Shown here: positions 44,739-54,425 of the stretch, piece after piece | Layout of the letters: the number at the start of each line of letters is the position of its first letter | Numbering within the stretch: the stretch's first letter is position 1 | Origin: Acinetobacter sichuanensis | GTDB taxonomy: Bacteria; Pseudomonadota; Gammaproteobacteria; Pseudomonadales; Moraxellaceae | Length of the DNA: 64,000 nt | Reading direction: 5' to 3' | Assembly (NCBI RefSeq): GCF_003024515.2 | Contig: NZ_PYIX02000007.1 | Span: forward strand, 1-64,000 | Position numbers and translations under genes: made by a program | Notes under the pieces: generated by a model | Databases searched by the model: none | Told to the model about the DNA's origin: nothing | Seen by the model: the letters and a program-made list of their open reading frames with translations, nothing else

Positions 44739-47700
44739 ATGATTCAACCGAATTGGGAAATATTTTCAGCAAAATTTTCTAATAACCAACAAGTGACATT
44801 TGAATGGTTTGCTTATCTATTATTTTGCCGAGAATTTGACTTACCCAAAGGTTGGTTTGGATTTAAAAATCAGTCAGGAATTGAGAAAAATCCAATTGAA
44901 AAAGATGGTGAGGTAATTGGATTTCAAGCTAAATTTTATTCAACAACTCTTTCTGCACATAAAGATGACTTTTTGGAAATGCTTGAAAAAGCCAAAAGAG
45001 ATCATGCAAATCTCACCAAAATTTTAGTTTATACCAATCAGTTTTGGGGGCAAGCATACAGTCGATCTGACAAAAAAATGACTTCACCGCAAGCCTTGAT
45101 TGATATTGAAAGTAAAGCTAAAGAATTCAATATAGAACTTGTATGGAGAGAGGCTTCATTTTTTGAATCTGAATTTGTTGGTCTAGAACATAGTGATTTA
45201 GCCAAGTACTTTTTTACAGAAACCAATTTAGAAGGTTGGCAACGCTATGATGATTGGTCGAATACAAAAGCAGAACTAGAATCAGAATATTTAGTCGATG
45301 ATGATATTAAAGTCATCATTCCAAAAGATACAAGTAATACTGAACACAATGTTGTTGATGGTATAAATGCTATTCGTGAAAAACTATCTAATAGTGGGAA
45401 TTCTGTCAGATTAGTAGGTTTGTCAGGAGTAGGAAAAACTCGCCTTGCTCAAGCCTTGTTTGATGAGCGAATTGGAACAAATAGCTTAGATGTCAGATCG
45501 GCTTGGTACTGTGATATTGGTGATTCACCTAATCCCTTGCCTGAGCATTTCGTAGAAGAACTGGTTCAAAATAAACGACATGATATTTTGATCGTTGATA
45601 ATTGTGGACAAAATACACATGATAAATTGACTAGGAAAATAAAAGACACGGAGATATCACTTTTAACCATCGAATATGATGTGAAAGATGATTTACCTGA
45701 AAGAACCAATGTATATAAACTTCAGCCGAATAGTACGGATATTATTAAAAAAGTTATTGAAAGACACTTTTCTAATATCAATGATTTAAATGCTAGAAAA
45801 ATTGCAGAATTTTCGGGTGGAAATTATCGTTTAGCTTTAGCAATAGCATCTAATATTGAGCGAACGGATAATCTTGCCTTACTTACAAGCTCAGAATTAT
45901 TTGAGCGTTTGTTTTGGCAACGAGGGCAACGTAATGATGATTTATATCGAGTGGCTCAAAATTTTGCTTTAGTTTATTCATTTAATATAGAAGATAGTGG
46001 TGAAGAAAACTCTGAACTTGATTACATATCAAATTTTGCAAGAATTGATAATTATGATGCAATTGAACGAATTGAGGAGCTTAAAAACAAAGATATTGTT
46101 CAACAACGTGGTAAATGGCGTGCAATTTTACCTCATGTATTAGCGAATCATTTAGCTAAAGAATGTATTTCCAAAAGATTAGTAAATCATTTAGATAATT
46201 TTATTAGAAATATGCCAAGTCGTTTACAGACTTCTTGTATTAAACGATTGAGCTATTTGCACGATATTCCTAAAGTTCAAGAGTTGGTCAGATTATGGTT
46301 TTCACCAAATGGATGGCTAGGAGAAAAGCTTTTAAATGATGAGTACGATGCTCAAGATCTTGTTAAATTTAGATTACTTGCTCATATTGCAGAAGAGCAA
46401 CTCTTACAATTAATGGAACAAAAGAATAATGCTAATCCAAACTTTTTAACTAGGGATAATTTGCATTTTGTCGAACTGTCTAGATTGATTCAATCTTTAG
46501 CATATGAACCACAAAATTTTAGAAAGGCATTTGAACTACTCATTTATTTTGCCAAAGATGAAAAAGAAGGTGAAAGGAATAGTTCTATTCGTGATTTAGT
46601 CACGTCTTTATTCCGCTTATATACATCGGAAACTTTAGCCAATTTAGAGTTAAAAAAAGAAATACTAACGGAATTAAAAGAATATGAAGAATATCAGTCC
46701 ATTTTATTAGCATGTATTTCTAAAGCTCTGAATTTTCATGAGTATGGTTATATCTTACGTGACTTTGATGCAAGTGGTCGATCTTCTGATTATGGTTACC
46801 AACCTAAAACATATGGTGAAATTTGGGAATGGATAGAGTTTTTACTCGGTTTATTAAGTGAATTAGATTTTTATCAAACTGAGCAAGTAAGAGAGATTCT
46901 GACAAACCATTTAAAAGAAATTATTTGGACGTGCGGGGATTTTGAAATAGTTAGAAAATATTTGTTGGAATTTAATAGCAGACAGTATTTTCCAGAAATT
47001 CATCGGCAAATATTAAATATTATAAAATTTCATAATGATGAATTAAAAGTAAATGCACCTCAATTATTACAAGAATTAGAAAGTTTAGAACAGGAACTAA
47101 GACCAAAGAAAGACAACATTCGAGAGTTAATCCAAGTATATATTTTAGCTCCAGACCATGATCTCTATAGGTTAAGTAAAGGTGAAAACGATGAGCATGC
47201 AATTAAAATCCCTGAATTTAATTGTTATGAGGAGTTAATTGAATATTTAGTTGAAAACTTTAAAAATGTTGATATTTTAACAGAAAATTTAGATTTATTA
47301 ATTAAGGCAAGTAGTGGTTGGTTAGCACATCCATATTTGATACGCTTAGGTGAGAATGCCGCCTCTGTTTTTGAAAGTGTGGATAGTTGTATTGCTGCTA
47401 TTCAATGCACTCAAATTAATGCAAACATAAAAAATTCGGAATTCTTATTAGGATTATTAAAAGCTTTTAATCAGAGTTCACGAAATGATTATCAAAAATT
47501 AATAAATTTTTTATTAAGTCATACAGTTTTGAGGAATATAATACCTCATATGATTTTTGGCAGTTGTCAAAGTGATGAAGATTTTCAATATTATTACCAA
47601 CTTTTTAATCAAAATAGAATTGACAGCACTCAACTGCTGAGACTAGCGGGTTGCAAATATCATAATAGGATTGATAATGAAATTTTTGAGTTATTTCTAG

Positions 47701-48521
47701 ATACATTAATTGAAAAGAAGCATTGGCAGAGTGTTTATTATGAATTGTTGGAAGAGTGTTTCTTTCAAAAGAAATTGGCTAAAAAGTATCAACCTATTTT
47801 ATTAAACCACATACCTGAACTTGTTAGTAATGAAAATAATTTTGACCATTTTGAAGATGGTTTGAATGTTTTACTGGGTTGTGGAAATAATTTCCAAGAT
47901 AAGATATTTAATGATGTAAAAGAATTTTTTAGCACTCAGTCATATCTTTCTCTTTATAGAGAAGATAAAAAATTTAAAATTTTGAAATTGTTAATAGAGA
48001 ATAATACTACTAAATTTATAATTCATTTTATTGAAGATAAAGACTTTTTAAGAAAATTTTGGAAAGGAGATCTAGACAAAGTTCTTATTTATGCTAATCC
48101 AAATGAGGTTCTTGCTTGGACTAAGCAAGACCAAGAAAAAATTAAGTTTTGGATTGAGAATGCACGATTATTTTCTATTGAATCTCTTCAGGATAAGTGC
48201 AATGAAGAATCAAAAATAAAAGTAGTATGGTGTGATTTGATACTTGATTTATTTAAGAGATCAACTGAAAAAGAAGCTTTGTTAGAGGGCTTATTTGAAA
48301 ATTCAATATTTGACGTTCGACAAGCAAGTGGTAGTTGGTCAGAAGAAATGAGCAGAAGATTACCTTCGATAAAGGCGTTGAAAGAAAAATTTGAATCTGT
48401 ATTTCCTGAATTATTATCTATAATAAATGATAAAGAGCAGAAATGGTTAATTGCGATTGATAAACAGGCTCAACAAGATACTGAGAGAGAAAAACAAAGA
48501 AGTGAGAGATTTGAATGGTAA
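44739..48521 (+). CDS. STAND-type NTPase with N-terminal nuclease domain (Avs-like antiphage candidate)
   Basis: 1,260 residues, single gene. Residues 1-130: a nuclease-like domain with F21-E22-W-F, then GIEKNP (E49), D56 and FQAK (Q63, K65), the order E...D/E...QxK of PD-(D/E)xK endonucleases of the Mrr/Cap4 type. Residues about 205-400: a P-loop NTPase with GLSGVGKT (227-234, K233), ILIVDN (Walker B, D287) and a GGNYRLALA block (360-368) resembling the GxP motif of STAND ATPases. Residues about 410-1,260: helical repeat-like sequence with no recognised signature, the likely sensor and oligomerisation part. This order (effector, STAND, repeat sensor) is that of Avs proteins, which recognise phage proteins and then assemble. 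Assignment to antiphage defence is inference. It is flanked by a DUF559 remnant and metH and looks richer in AT and ATA codons than its neighbours. Confidence 0.75.
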   Translation: MIQPNWEIFSAKFSNNQQVTFEWFAYLLFCREFDLPKGWFGFKNQSGIEKNPIEKDGEVIGFQAKFYSTTLSAHKDDFLEMLEKAKRDHANLTKILVYTNQFWGQAYSRSDKKMTSPQALIDIESKAKEFNIELVWREASFFESEFVGLEHSDLAKYFFTETNLEGWQRYDDWSNTKAELESEYLVDDDIKVIIPKDTSNTEHNVVDGINAIREKLSNSGNSVRLVGLSGVGKTRLAQALFDERIGTNSLDVRSAWYCDIGDSPNPLPEHFVEELVQNKRHDILIVDNCGQNTHDKLTRKIKDTEISLLTIEYDVKDDLPERTNVYKLQPNSTDIIKKVIERHFSNINDLNARKIAEFSGGNYRLALAIASNIERTDNLALLTSSELFERLFWQRGQRNDDLYRVAQNFALVYSFNIEDSGEENSELDYISNFARIDNYDAIERIEELKNKDIVQQRGKWRAILPHVLANHLAKECISKRLVNHLDNFIRNMPSRLQTSCIKRLSYLHDIPKVQELVRLWFSPNGWLGEKLLNDEYDAQDLVKFRLLAHIAEEQLLQLMEQKNNANPNFLTRDNLHFVELSRLIQSLAYEPQNFRKAFELLIYFAKDEKEGERNSSIRDLVTSLFRLYTSETLANLELKKEILTELKEYEEYQSILLACISKALNFHEYGYILRDFDASGRSSDYGYQPKTYGEIWEWIEFLLGLLSELDFYQTEQVREILTNHLKEIIWTCGDFEIVRKYLLEFNSRQYFPEIHRQILNIIKFHNDELKVNAPQLLQELESLEQELRPKKDNIRELIQVYILAPDHDLYRLSKGENDEHAIKIPEFNCYEELIEYLVENFKNVDILTENLDLLIKASSGWLAHPYLIRLGENAASVFESVDSCIAAIQCTQINANIKNSEFLLGLLKAFNQSSRNDYQKLINFLLSHTVLRNIIPHMIFGSCQSDEDFQYYYQLFNQNRIDSTQLLRLAGCKYHNRIDNEIFELFLDTLIEKKHWQSVYYELLEECFFQKKLAKKYQPILLNHIPELVSNENNFDHFEDGLNVLLGCGNNFQDKIFNDVKEFFSTQSYLSLYREDKKFKILKLLIENNTTKFIIHFIEDKDFLRKFWKGDLDKVLIYANPNEVLAWTKQDQEKIKFWIENARLFSIESLQDKCNEESKIKVVWCDLILDLFKRSTEKEALLEGLFENSIFDVRQASGSWSEEMSRRLPSIKALKEKFESVFPELLSIINDKEQKWLIAIDKQAQQDTEREKQRSERFEW

Positions 48522-48544
48522 TTTATTAGATTACTTTTAAAAAT

Positions 48545-48579
48545 AAAAGCCCCTTTAATTTAATTGAAGGAGCTTTTTT
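48545..48579. terminator. Terminator between STAND gene and metH
   Basis: AAAAGC-C-CCTT and AAGG-A-GCTTTTTT pair with one mismatch around an 11-base loop. The T-run on the right and A-run on the left allow use by both convergent genes. Confidence 0.75.
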
Positions 48580-48594
48580 ATTTAATTGATTAAA

Positions 48595-51500
48595 TCAAGA
48601 AACCGAATCATCCAAATTCGGCGCTAACCAACGCTTCGCTTCATCCAAAGTCCAATTCTTACGCTTCGCATAATCCTCAAGTTGATCCTGAGCAATTTTA
48701 CCCACGTTAAAATATTCAGATTGTGGGTTGGCATAATAGAAACCGCTGACAGAAGAAGGTGGCCACATCGCAAAACTTGAAGTCAGTTGCGTACCAATCT
48801 TATCGGTAGAACCCAACCAGTCAAACAAAGACGCTTTTTCAGAATGCTCAGGACAAGCAGGGTAACCCGGTGCAGGACGAATACCGACATACTTCTCTTT
48901 AATCAACTCTTCATTTGAAAGTTGCTCATTTGCCTGATTGCCCCAGAACTCTTTACGGATGCGTTCATGTAAATGCTCAGCAAATGCTTCAGCAAAACGG
49001 TCACCCAAAGATTGCGCAAGAATTGCAGAGTAGTCATCGCCCTTGGCTTTATACTCATGTGCCATTTCTTCCGCACCGAAGATTGAAACCGTAAAGCCAC
49101 CTAACCAATCTTCAGCCTGATCTTTCGTCGCCACAAAATCAGCCAAAGACAAGTTTGGTTTACCCGTCACTTTGTCAGACTGCTGACGAATATGATGGAA
49201 AGTATGCGTCGTTGCACCTGATTCATCATACACTTCAACCGAGTCTGCTGCAGAACGGTTGGCAGGGTAGATACTGAACACGGCACGGGCATCAAAGCGT
49301 TTATTTTCAATAATGTCTTTGAGCATGTCCTGCGCCTGATTATACAAATCAGTTGCTGCTTCACCGACCACTTCATCAGTCAGAATTGCAGGGAACTTAC
49401 CTGCCAGACTCCATGAAATAAAGAACGGTGTCCAGTCAAAGTATTCCACCAAAGTTTCAAGTGGATAATTGGTCAAAGTTTGCGTACCAATAAAGTTTGG
49501 CTTCACAGGTGCATTCGCTGCAAAGTCAATTTTCAGACCATTTTCAATTGATTCAGCATAAGACAGTTTGGCTGCTTTCGGTTGTTTATTGGCAATACGC
49601 ACACGGACTTTTTCATATTCCGCACGGGTTTCCTCAACAAACTTCGGCTTCATTTCCTTAGAAAGTAAAGTCGTTGCCACACCCACCGCACGAGAAGCAT
49701 CGGCTACATAAATGACCGCATCATTGGAATATTGCGGGTCAATTTTCACTGCCGTATGCGCTTTAGAAGTCGTTGCACCACCAATCAATAATGGAACATG
49801 GAAATCTTTACGTTGCATTTCTTTTGCAACAAAAACCATTTCATCCAAAGACGGCGTGATCAGACCTGACAAACCAATAATATCGACTTTTTCATCAATC
49901 GCAGTCTGTAAGATTTTTTCCGCAGGGACCATCACACCAAGGTCAATAATGTCATAACCGTTACAGCCTAAAACCACGCCGACAATATTTTTACCAATAT
50001 CGTGTACGTCGCCTTTCACGGTTGCCATCAACACTTTACCTTTAGACTGACCACCTGATTTTTCCGCTTCAATAAACGGGTTCAACCAAGCGACGGCTTG
50101 CTTCATCACACGTGCTGACTTCACCACTTGTGGCAAGAACATTTTACCTGAACCAAACAAGTCACCAACCACGTTCATGCCGTCCATGAGTGGACCTTCG
50201 ATGACATCCAAAGGACGCTTGGATTTTAAACGTGCTTCTTCAGTATCTTCATCAATAAAGGTAGTGATGCCTTTAACCAAAGCGTGTTCAAGACGTTTTT
50301 CAACAGGTTGATTACGCCATTCGAGGTCTTCCACCTGTTTTTGTGCAGCACCTTGACCACGGTATTTTTCAGCCACTTCAAGCAGTTTTTCAGTTGCTTC
50401 TTGATGACTTTCACCTTGGTTTTGGTTCAGGATGACATCTTCAACCGCAGCTTTCAGTTCAGCATCAATGTCATCGTAAATTGCCATTTGACCTGCATTT
50501 ACAATACCCATGGTCATACCTTGTTTAATGGCATGGTAAAGGAACACCGAGTGAATCGCTTCACGGACAGGCTCATTGCCACGGAAAGAGAACGATACGT
50601 TGGATACACCGCCTGAAATCATGGCATGTGGCAGATTTTGTTTAATCCAGCCTGTTGCTTCAATGAAATCAACCGCATAGTTATTGTGTTCTTCAATACC
50701 TGTTGCAACCGCAAACACGTTCGGGTCAAAAATAATGTCTTCCGCAGGGAAGCCCACATCATTGACCAAGACATCATAAGAACGCTTACAGATTTCACGC
50801 TTACGTGCCGCTGTATCTGCCTGACCTGTTTCATCAAATGCCATGACAATGATCGCAGCACCGTACTGACGGCATAAACGTGCTTTTTCGACAAACTCGT
50901 CATAGCCTTCTTTTAGCGAGATCGAGTTCACCACTGGTTTACCCTGAACGCATTTCAAACCTGCTTCAATGATTTCCCATTTGGATGAGTCAATCATGAT
51001 CGGCACTTTGGAAATTTCAGGTTCAGAGGCAACTAAGTTGAGGAAATGCACCATCGCGCCTTGCGAGTCGAGCATCCCTTCATCCATGTTAATGTCGATG
51101 ACCTGAGCACCCGCAACCACTTGTTGCAAAGCCACATCTAAAGCTTCGGCAAAGTTTTCTTCACGGATTAAACGCAGGAATTTTTTAGAACCTGTGACGT
51201 TGGTACGTTCACCGACATTCACAAACAGCGAATCAGCCGTGATGTTGAACGGCTCTAAACCACTTAAACGGCAAGCAGGTTTAGTTTCAGGCACTTGGCG
51301 TGGCTTGATGTCTTTTACCGCATTGTAAATGGCACGGATATGATCAGGCGTGGTACCACAGCAACCGCCTGTGATATTGATCAGACCACTTTCTGCAAAT
51401 TCTTTCAGGAATGCTGCTGTTTCTTCAGGGGTTTCATCATAACCACCGAAGGCATTTGGCAAGCCTGCGTTTGGATGCGCTGAAACAAAAGTATCGGCTA

Positions 51501-52281
51501 CATCGGCAATGGTTTTGACGTGTGGACGCATGGCATCTGCACCAAGGGCACAGTTAAAACCAATCGACAATAAGTCGCCATGACGCACAGAGTTCCAGAA
51601 GGCTTCGGCGGTTTGACCTGTCAGTGTACGACCTGAAGCATCGGTAATCGTCCCTGAAATCATTAAGGGTAATTCACGACCAATCTGACGGAACACTTCT
51701 TTTACTGCAAAAATCGCAGCTTTACAGTTTAAAGTATCAAATACAGTTTCAATGAGCAGAATATCCGCACCGCCTTCAATCAGGGCATGAGCAGCTTCTA
51801 TATAGTTTTCTTTTAGTTCATCAAAAGTAATGTTACGAAATGCAGGGTCATTTACATTCGGTGAAATCGAACAGGTACGTGATGTTGGACCTAATACACC
51901 TGCCACAAAACGTGGTTTGTCAGGTGTTGAGTATTTTAAACAGGCTTCTTTCGCCAAACGTGCCGCTTCACGGTTGATCTCAGGAACCAAGTCTTCCATG
52001 TGATAATCCGACATGGAAACACGTGTGCCATTGAATGAGTTGGTTTCAATGATGTCCGCACCAGCATCTAAGTAGGCTTCATGAATGCCTTGGATAATCT
52101 GTGGCTGAGTCAGCACCAAAAGGTCATTGTTGCCTTTTAAGTCAGATGCCCAATCCGCAAATCGCTCACCACGATAGTCGGCTTCTTCGAGTTTATGGCG
52201 TTGAATCATGGTTCCCATTGCACCATCAATAATGAGGATGCGTTGGGCGAGAAGCGCTTTTAAAGTGGCAAGTGTGGACAT
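48595..52281 (-). CDS. metH: Cobalamin-dependent methionine synthase MetH
   Basis: 1,228 residues, matching E. coli MetH (1,227). It transfers the methyl group from methyltetrahydrofolate to homocysteine through B12 in the cytoplasm. Domains in order: homocysteine-binding barrel (about 1-325, [13 protein letters not shown] at the start and [13 protein letters not shown] with zinc Cys residues), folate barrel (about 330-620, [15 protein letters not shown]), B12 cap and Rossmann-like domain (about 635-870, [12 protein letters not shown] with cobalt ligand H760), and SAM activation domain (about 875-1,228, [14 protein letters not shown]). The frame extends to 52356, but only the ATG at 52281 ([14 protein letters not shown]) matches the family. 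The upstream sequence showed no recognisable cobalamin or SAM riboswitch. Confidence 0.96.
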   Translation of the reverse strand: MSTLATLKALLAQRILIIDGAMGTMIQRHKLEEADYRGERFADWASDLKGNNDLLVLTQPQIIQGIHEAYLDAGADIIETNSFNGTRVSMSDYHMEDLVPEINREAARLAKEACLKYSTPDKPRFVAGVLGPTSRTCSISPNVNDPAFRNITFDELKENYIEAAHALIEGGADILLIETVFDTLNCKAAIFAVKEVFRQIGRELPLMISGTITDASGRTLTGQTAEAFWNSVRHGDLLSIGFNCALGADAMRPHVKTIADVADTFVSAHPNAGLPNAFGGYDETPEETAAFLKEFAESGLINITGGCCGTTPDHIRAIYNAVKDIKPRQVPETKPACRLSGLEPFNITADSLFVNVGERTNVTGSKKFLRLIREENFAEALDVALQQVVAGAQVIDINMDEGMLDSQGAMVHFLNLVASEPEISKVPIMIDSSKWEIIEAGLKCVQGKPVVNSISLKEGYDEFVEKARLCRQYGAAIIVMAFDETGQADTAARKREICKRSYDVLVNDVGFPAEDIIFDPNVFAVATGIEEHNNYAVDFIEATGWIKQNLPHAMISGGVSNVSFSFRGNEPVREAIHSVFLYHAIKQGMTMGIVNAGQMAIYDDIDAELKAAVEDVILNQNQGESHQEATEKLLEVAEKYRGQGAAQKQVEDLEWRNQPVEKRLEHALVKGITTFIDEDTEEARLKSKRPLDVIEGPLMDGMNVVGDLFGSGKMFLPQVVKSARVMKQAVAWLNPFIEAEKSGGQSKGKVLMATVKGDVHDIGKNIVGVVLGCNGYDIIDLGVMVPAEKILQTAIDEKVDIIGLSGLITPSLDEMVFVAKEMQRKDFHVPLLIGGATTSKAHTAVKIDPQYSNDAVIYVADASRAVGVATTLLSKEMKPKFVEETRAEYEKVRVRIANKQPKAAKLSYAESIENGLKIDFAANAPVKPNFIGTQTLTNYPLETLVEYFDWTPFFISWSLAGKFPAILTDEVVGEAATDLYNQAQDMLKDIIENKRFDARAVFSIYPANRSAADSVEVYDESGATTHTFHHIRQQSDKVTGKPNLSLADFVATKDQAEDWLGGFTVSIFGAEEMAHEYKAKGDDYSAILAQSLGDRFAEAFAEHLHERIRKEFWGNQANEQLSNEELIKEKYVGIRPAPGYPACPEHSEKASLFDWLGSTDKIGTQLTSSFAMWPPSSVSGFYYANPQSEYFNVGKIAQDQLEDYAKRKNWTLDEAKRWLAPNLDDSVS

Positions 52282-52738
52282 AAATAACCCAATCCGATGG
52301 AATATAAAATCTGCATATATGTTAGCAGAATTCAAATCAATTTTACTGTTATTCATGTGGTGAAGCGAAGGAAAAGCATTTTTGTTGTTATTTTGATCAA
52401 TTGGCGCAGGGCATTAGAAAATAATTGTCTGAATTTTCATCGGAATGTCATCTCTTGAGCGTATTTTATTTGCCCCCAAAAAACAATATGAAATTTTTTA
52501 TTGCAAATATTACAATTATTTTAATTGTTGGAAAATGACATTTTGGCGTAAATTGCCAATTATATTTTATTTAATATGTTGATTTATTAATGTTTAATTT
52601 ATTTTTAGTGATCTTTGTTTGTGTTTTGGCCAATCCAAATAAGCAAAAATGTTGCTTTATATGACAGCTATTTGTCATATAATTGTCACAATTTAATTGA
52701 ACAATAAGCGCATTCTATCATCCGCTTAAAACGTCTGC
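52282..52738. other. Divergent promoter region between metH and the phosphate transporter
   Basis: About 450 A/T-rich bases with no credible gene. Several runs such as ATGACAGCTATTTGTCATAT (52660-52679), with an inverted ATGACA/TGTCAT pair, lie close to the transporter and may be an operator. I saw no PhoB box that I would defend. Confidence 0.5.
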
Positions 52739-54361
52739 ATGAATTCTAATCTACCTCCCGTTTCAGATTCATCACAGTCGTCGACTCAAAGTAAATCGAC
52801 GAATGTTCATGTTCCGACACCTAAATTTTTTATGCCGGTGTTTTTAACGCTTATTATTTCAACACTTATTTATATCGGTGTTCAGCTTTCTGCTGATTTA
52901 GCTCATGTACCACCTTTGAGCTTATATTCTGTTGTATTACTTGCGACAGCTTTATTTATTGCTTTGGGTTTTGAGTTTGTAAATGGTTTCCATGATACAG
53001 CCAATGCTGTAGCAACAGTTATTTATACCAATGCTTTGCCTGCACCCGTTGCAGTGATGTGGGCAGGTTTTTGTAACTTTCTTGGGGTAATGGTTGCAAG
53101 TGGTGCTGTGGCTTACGGGATCATTGCTTTATTGCCTGTTGAATTGATCATGAATGTCGGATCAGGCGCTGGTTTTGCCATGGTTTTTGCCATGCTCATT
53201 GCTGCGATCATGTGGAACTTAGGTACTTGGTTCTTAGGGATTCCTGCATCTAGCTCACATACACTCATCGGTTCGATTCTTGGTGTAGGGATCATGAACT
53301 ACATCTTGCATTCGGCAAGTGGTGCAAGTGGTGTAGACATGGATCAAGTGATCAAAGTCGGCAAAGCACTTTTATTCTCACCATTGATTGGTTTTGCCTT
53401 TGCAGCTGTTGTTTTCTTGCTTGTGAAAAAGATCTTCAAGAAACAACTGGAGTTGTTCCAACCACCTGAAGGCAATAAGCCACCACCGCCATTGATTCGT
53501 GCTATTTTGATTTTCACTTGTACAGGTGTAAGTTTTGCGCATGGTTCAAACGATGGGCAAAAAGGTATGGGCTTGATCATGTTGATTTTGATCGGTTTAG
53601 TGCCATTGGCTTATTCTCTCAACAAAAACTTAGATCAACAACATTTACAGTCTTTCTCTCAATTGTCTGCACAAACAGCAACAGCAGTGTATGCACAGCA
53701 TGCAGATATTCCTGATGAGCAAGCACGTTCAACAATTACCAAATATATTCAAACCAAAGAAATGACACCCGAAGTTGTACCTGCGTTAGCAAGTTTGACA
53801 GATCACTTAGGTGACCGTGTGGCTAAGTTTGGTGATTTAAAAGATATTCCTGAAGCAGAAGTATCATCTTTACGTAATGATATGTACTTAAGTACAACTG
53901 CATTTAAACGTTTAGACAAAGCTGAACAATTGCCAAAAATGGACGAAGCTCAAGCGAAAACTGTAAAAGAATATCGTAAAAGTTTAGATTCATTCCTGCA
54001 ATATATTCCAACTTGGGTCAAAGTTGCTGTAGCACTTGCTCTAGGTCTTGGAACAATGGTGGGTTGGAAACGTATTGTTGTGACTGTGGGTGAGCGTATT
54101 GGTAAACATCATATGACTTATGGTCAAGGGATGTCTGCTGAGTTGGTTGCAATGACAACAATCGCTGCGGCAGATGGTTTTGGTATGCCTGTATCAACAA
54201 CACACGTATTAAATTCGGCAGTTGCTGGAACCATGGTGGCAAATAAATCAGGTTTAAACTTTAATACTGTTAAAACGATTCTTTCAGCATGGATTTTTAC
54301 ATTACCTGCGACCATTTGTTTATCGGGTGGATTGTATTGGTTATTGCTTAAAGTGTTTTAA
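52739..54361 (+). CDS. Low-affinity inorganic phosphate transporter (Pit family)
   Basis: 540 residues; a metal-phosphate symporter of the inner membrane with two repeated halves. First repeat GFEFVNGFHDTANAVATVIYT (about 77-97) and second repeat SFAHGSNDGQKGMG (about 262-275) are the two Pit signature motifs. Ten or so helices are visible. Between them lies a hydrophilic insertion (about residues 295-425) ending KSLDSFLQYIP, longer than the loop in E. coli PitA. The N-terminal about 25 residues are Ser/Thr-rich and cytoplasmic. Single gene with a strong terminator. Phosphate control is not evident from the promoter. Confidence 0.92.
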   Translation: MNSNLPPVSDSSQSSTQSKSTNVHVPTPKFFMPVFLTLIISTLIYIGVQLSADLAHVPPLSLYSVVLLATALFIALGFEFVNGFHDTANAVATVIYTNALPAPVAVMWAGFCNFLGVMVASGAVAYGIIALLPVELIMNVGSGAGFAMVFAMLIAAIMWNLGTWFLGIPASSSHTLIGSILGVGIMNYILHSASGASGVDMDQVIKVGKALLFSPLIGFAFAAVVFLLVKKIFKKQLELFQPPEGNKPPPPLIRAILIFTCTGVSFAHGSNDGQKGMGLIMLILIGLVPLAYSLNKNLDQQHLQSFSQLSAQTATAVYAQHADIPDEQARSTITKYIQTKEMTPEVVPALASLTDHLGDRVAKFGDLKDIPEAEVSSLRNDMYLSTTAFKRLDKAEQLPKMDEAQAKTVKEYRKSLDSFLQYIPTWVKVAVALALGLGTMVGWKRIVVTVGERIGKHHMTYGQGMSAELVAMTTIAAADGFGMPVSTTHVLNSAVAGTMVANKSGLNFNTVKTILSAWIFTLPATICLSGGLYWLLLKVF

Positions 54362-54389
54362 TTCTTAGATGCTCATATGATTTGATCTG

Positions 54390-54418
54390 AAAAAACGCTG
54401 CTTAAGCAGCGTTTTTTT
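54390..54418. terminator. Bidirectional terminator after the phosphate transporter
   Basis: AAAAAACGCTGC, TTAA loop region, GCAGCGTTTTTTT: a perfect palindrome between convergent genes, with runs on both sides. Confidence 0.93.
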
Positions 54419-54425
54419 ATGAGTG

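Noticed and set aside
44739..48521. Tn7-like or integrase-borne defence island around the STAND gene
   Set aside because: No integrase, transposase or direct flanking repeats were found. Only a remnant and an isolated gene are present.
52282..52738. Cobalamin or SAM riboswitch before metH
   Set aside because: I searched for the conserved B12 box and SAM-type stem elements by eye and did not see them.
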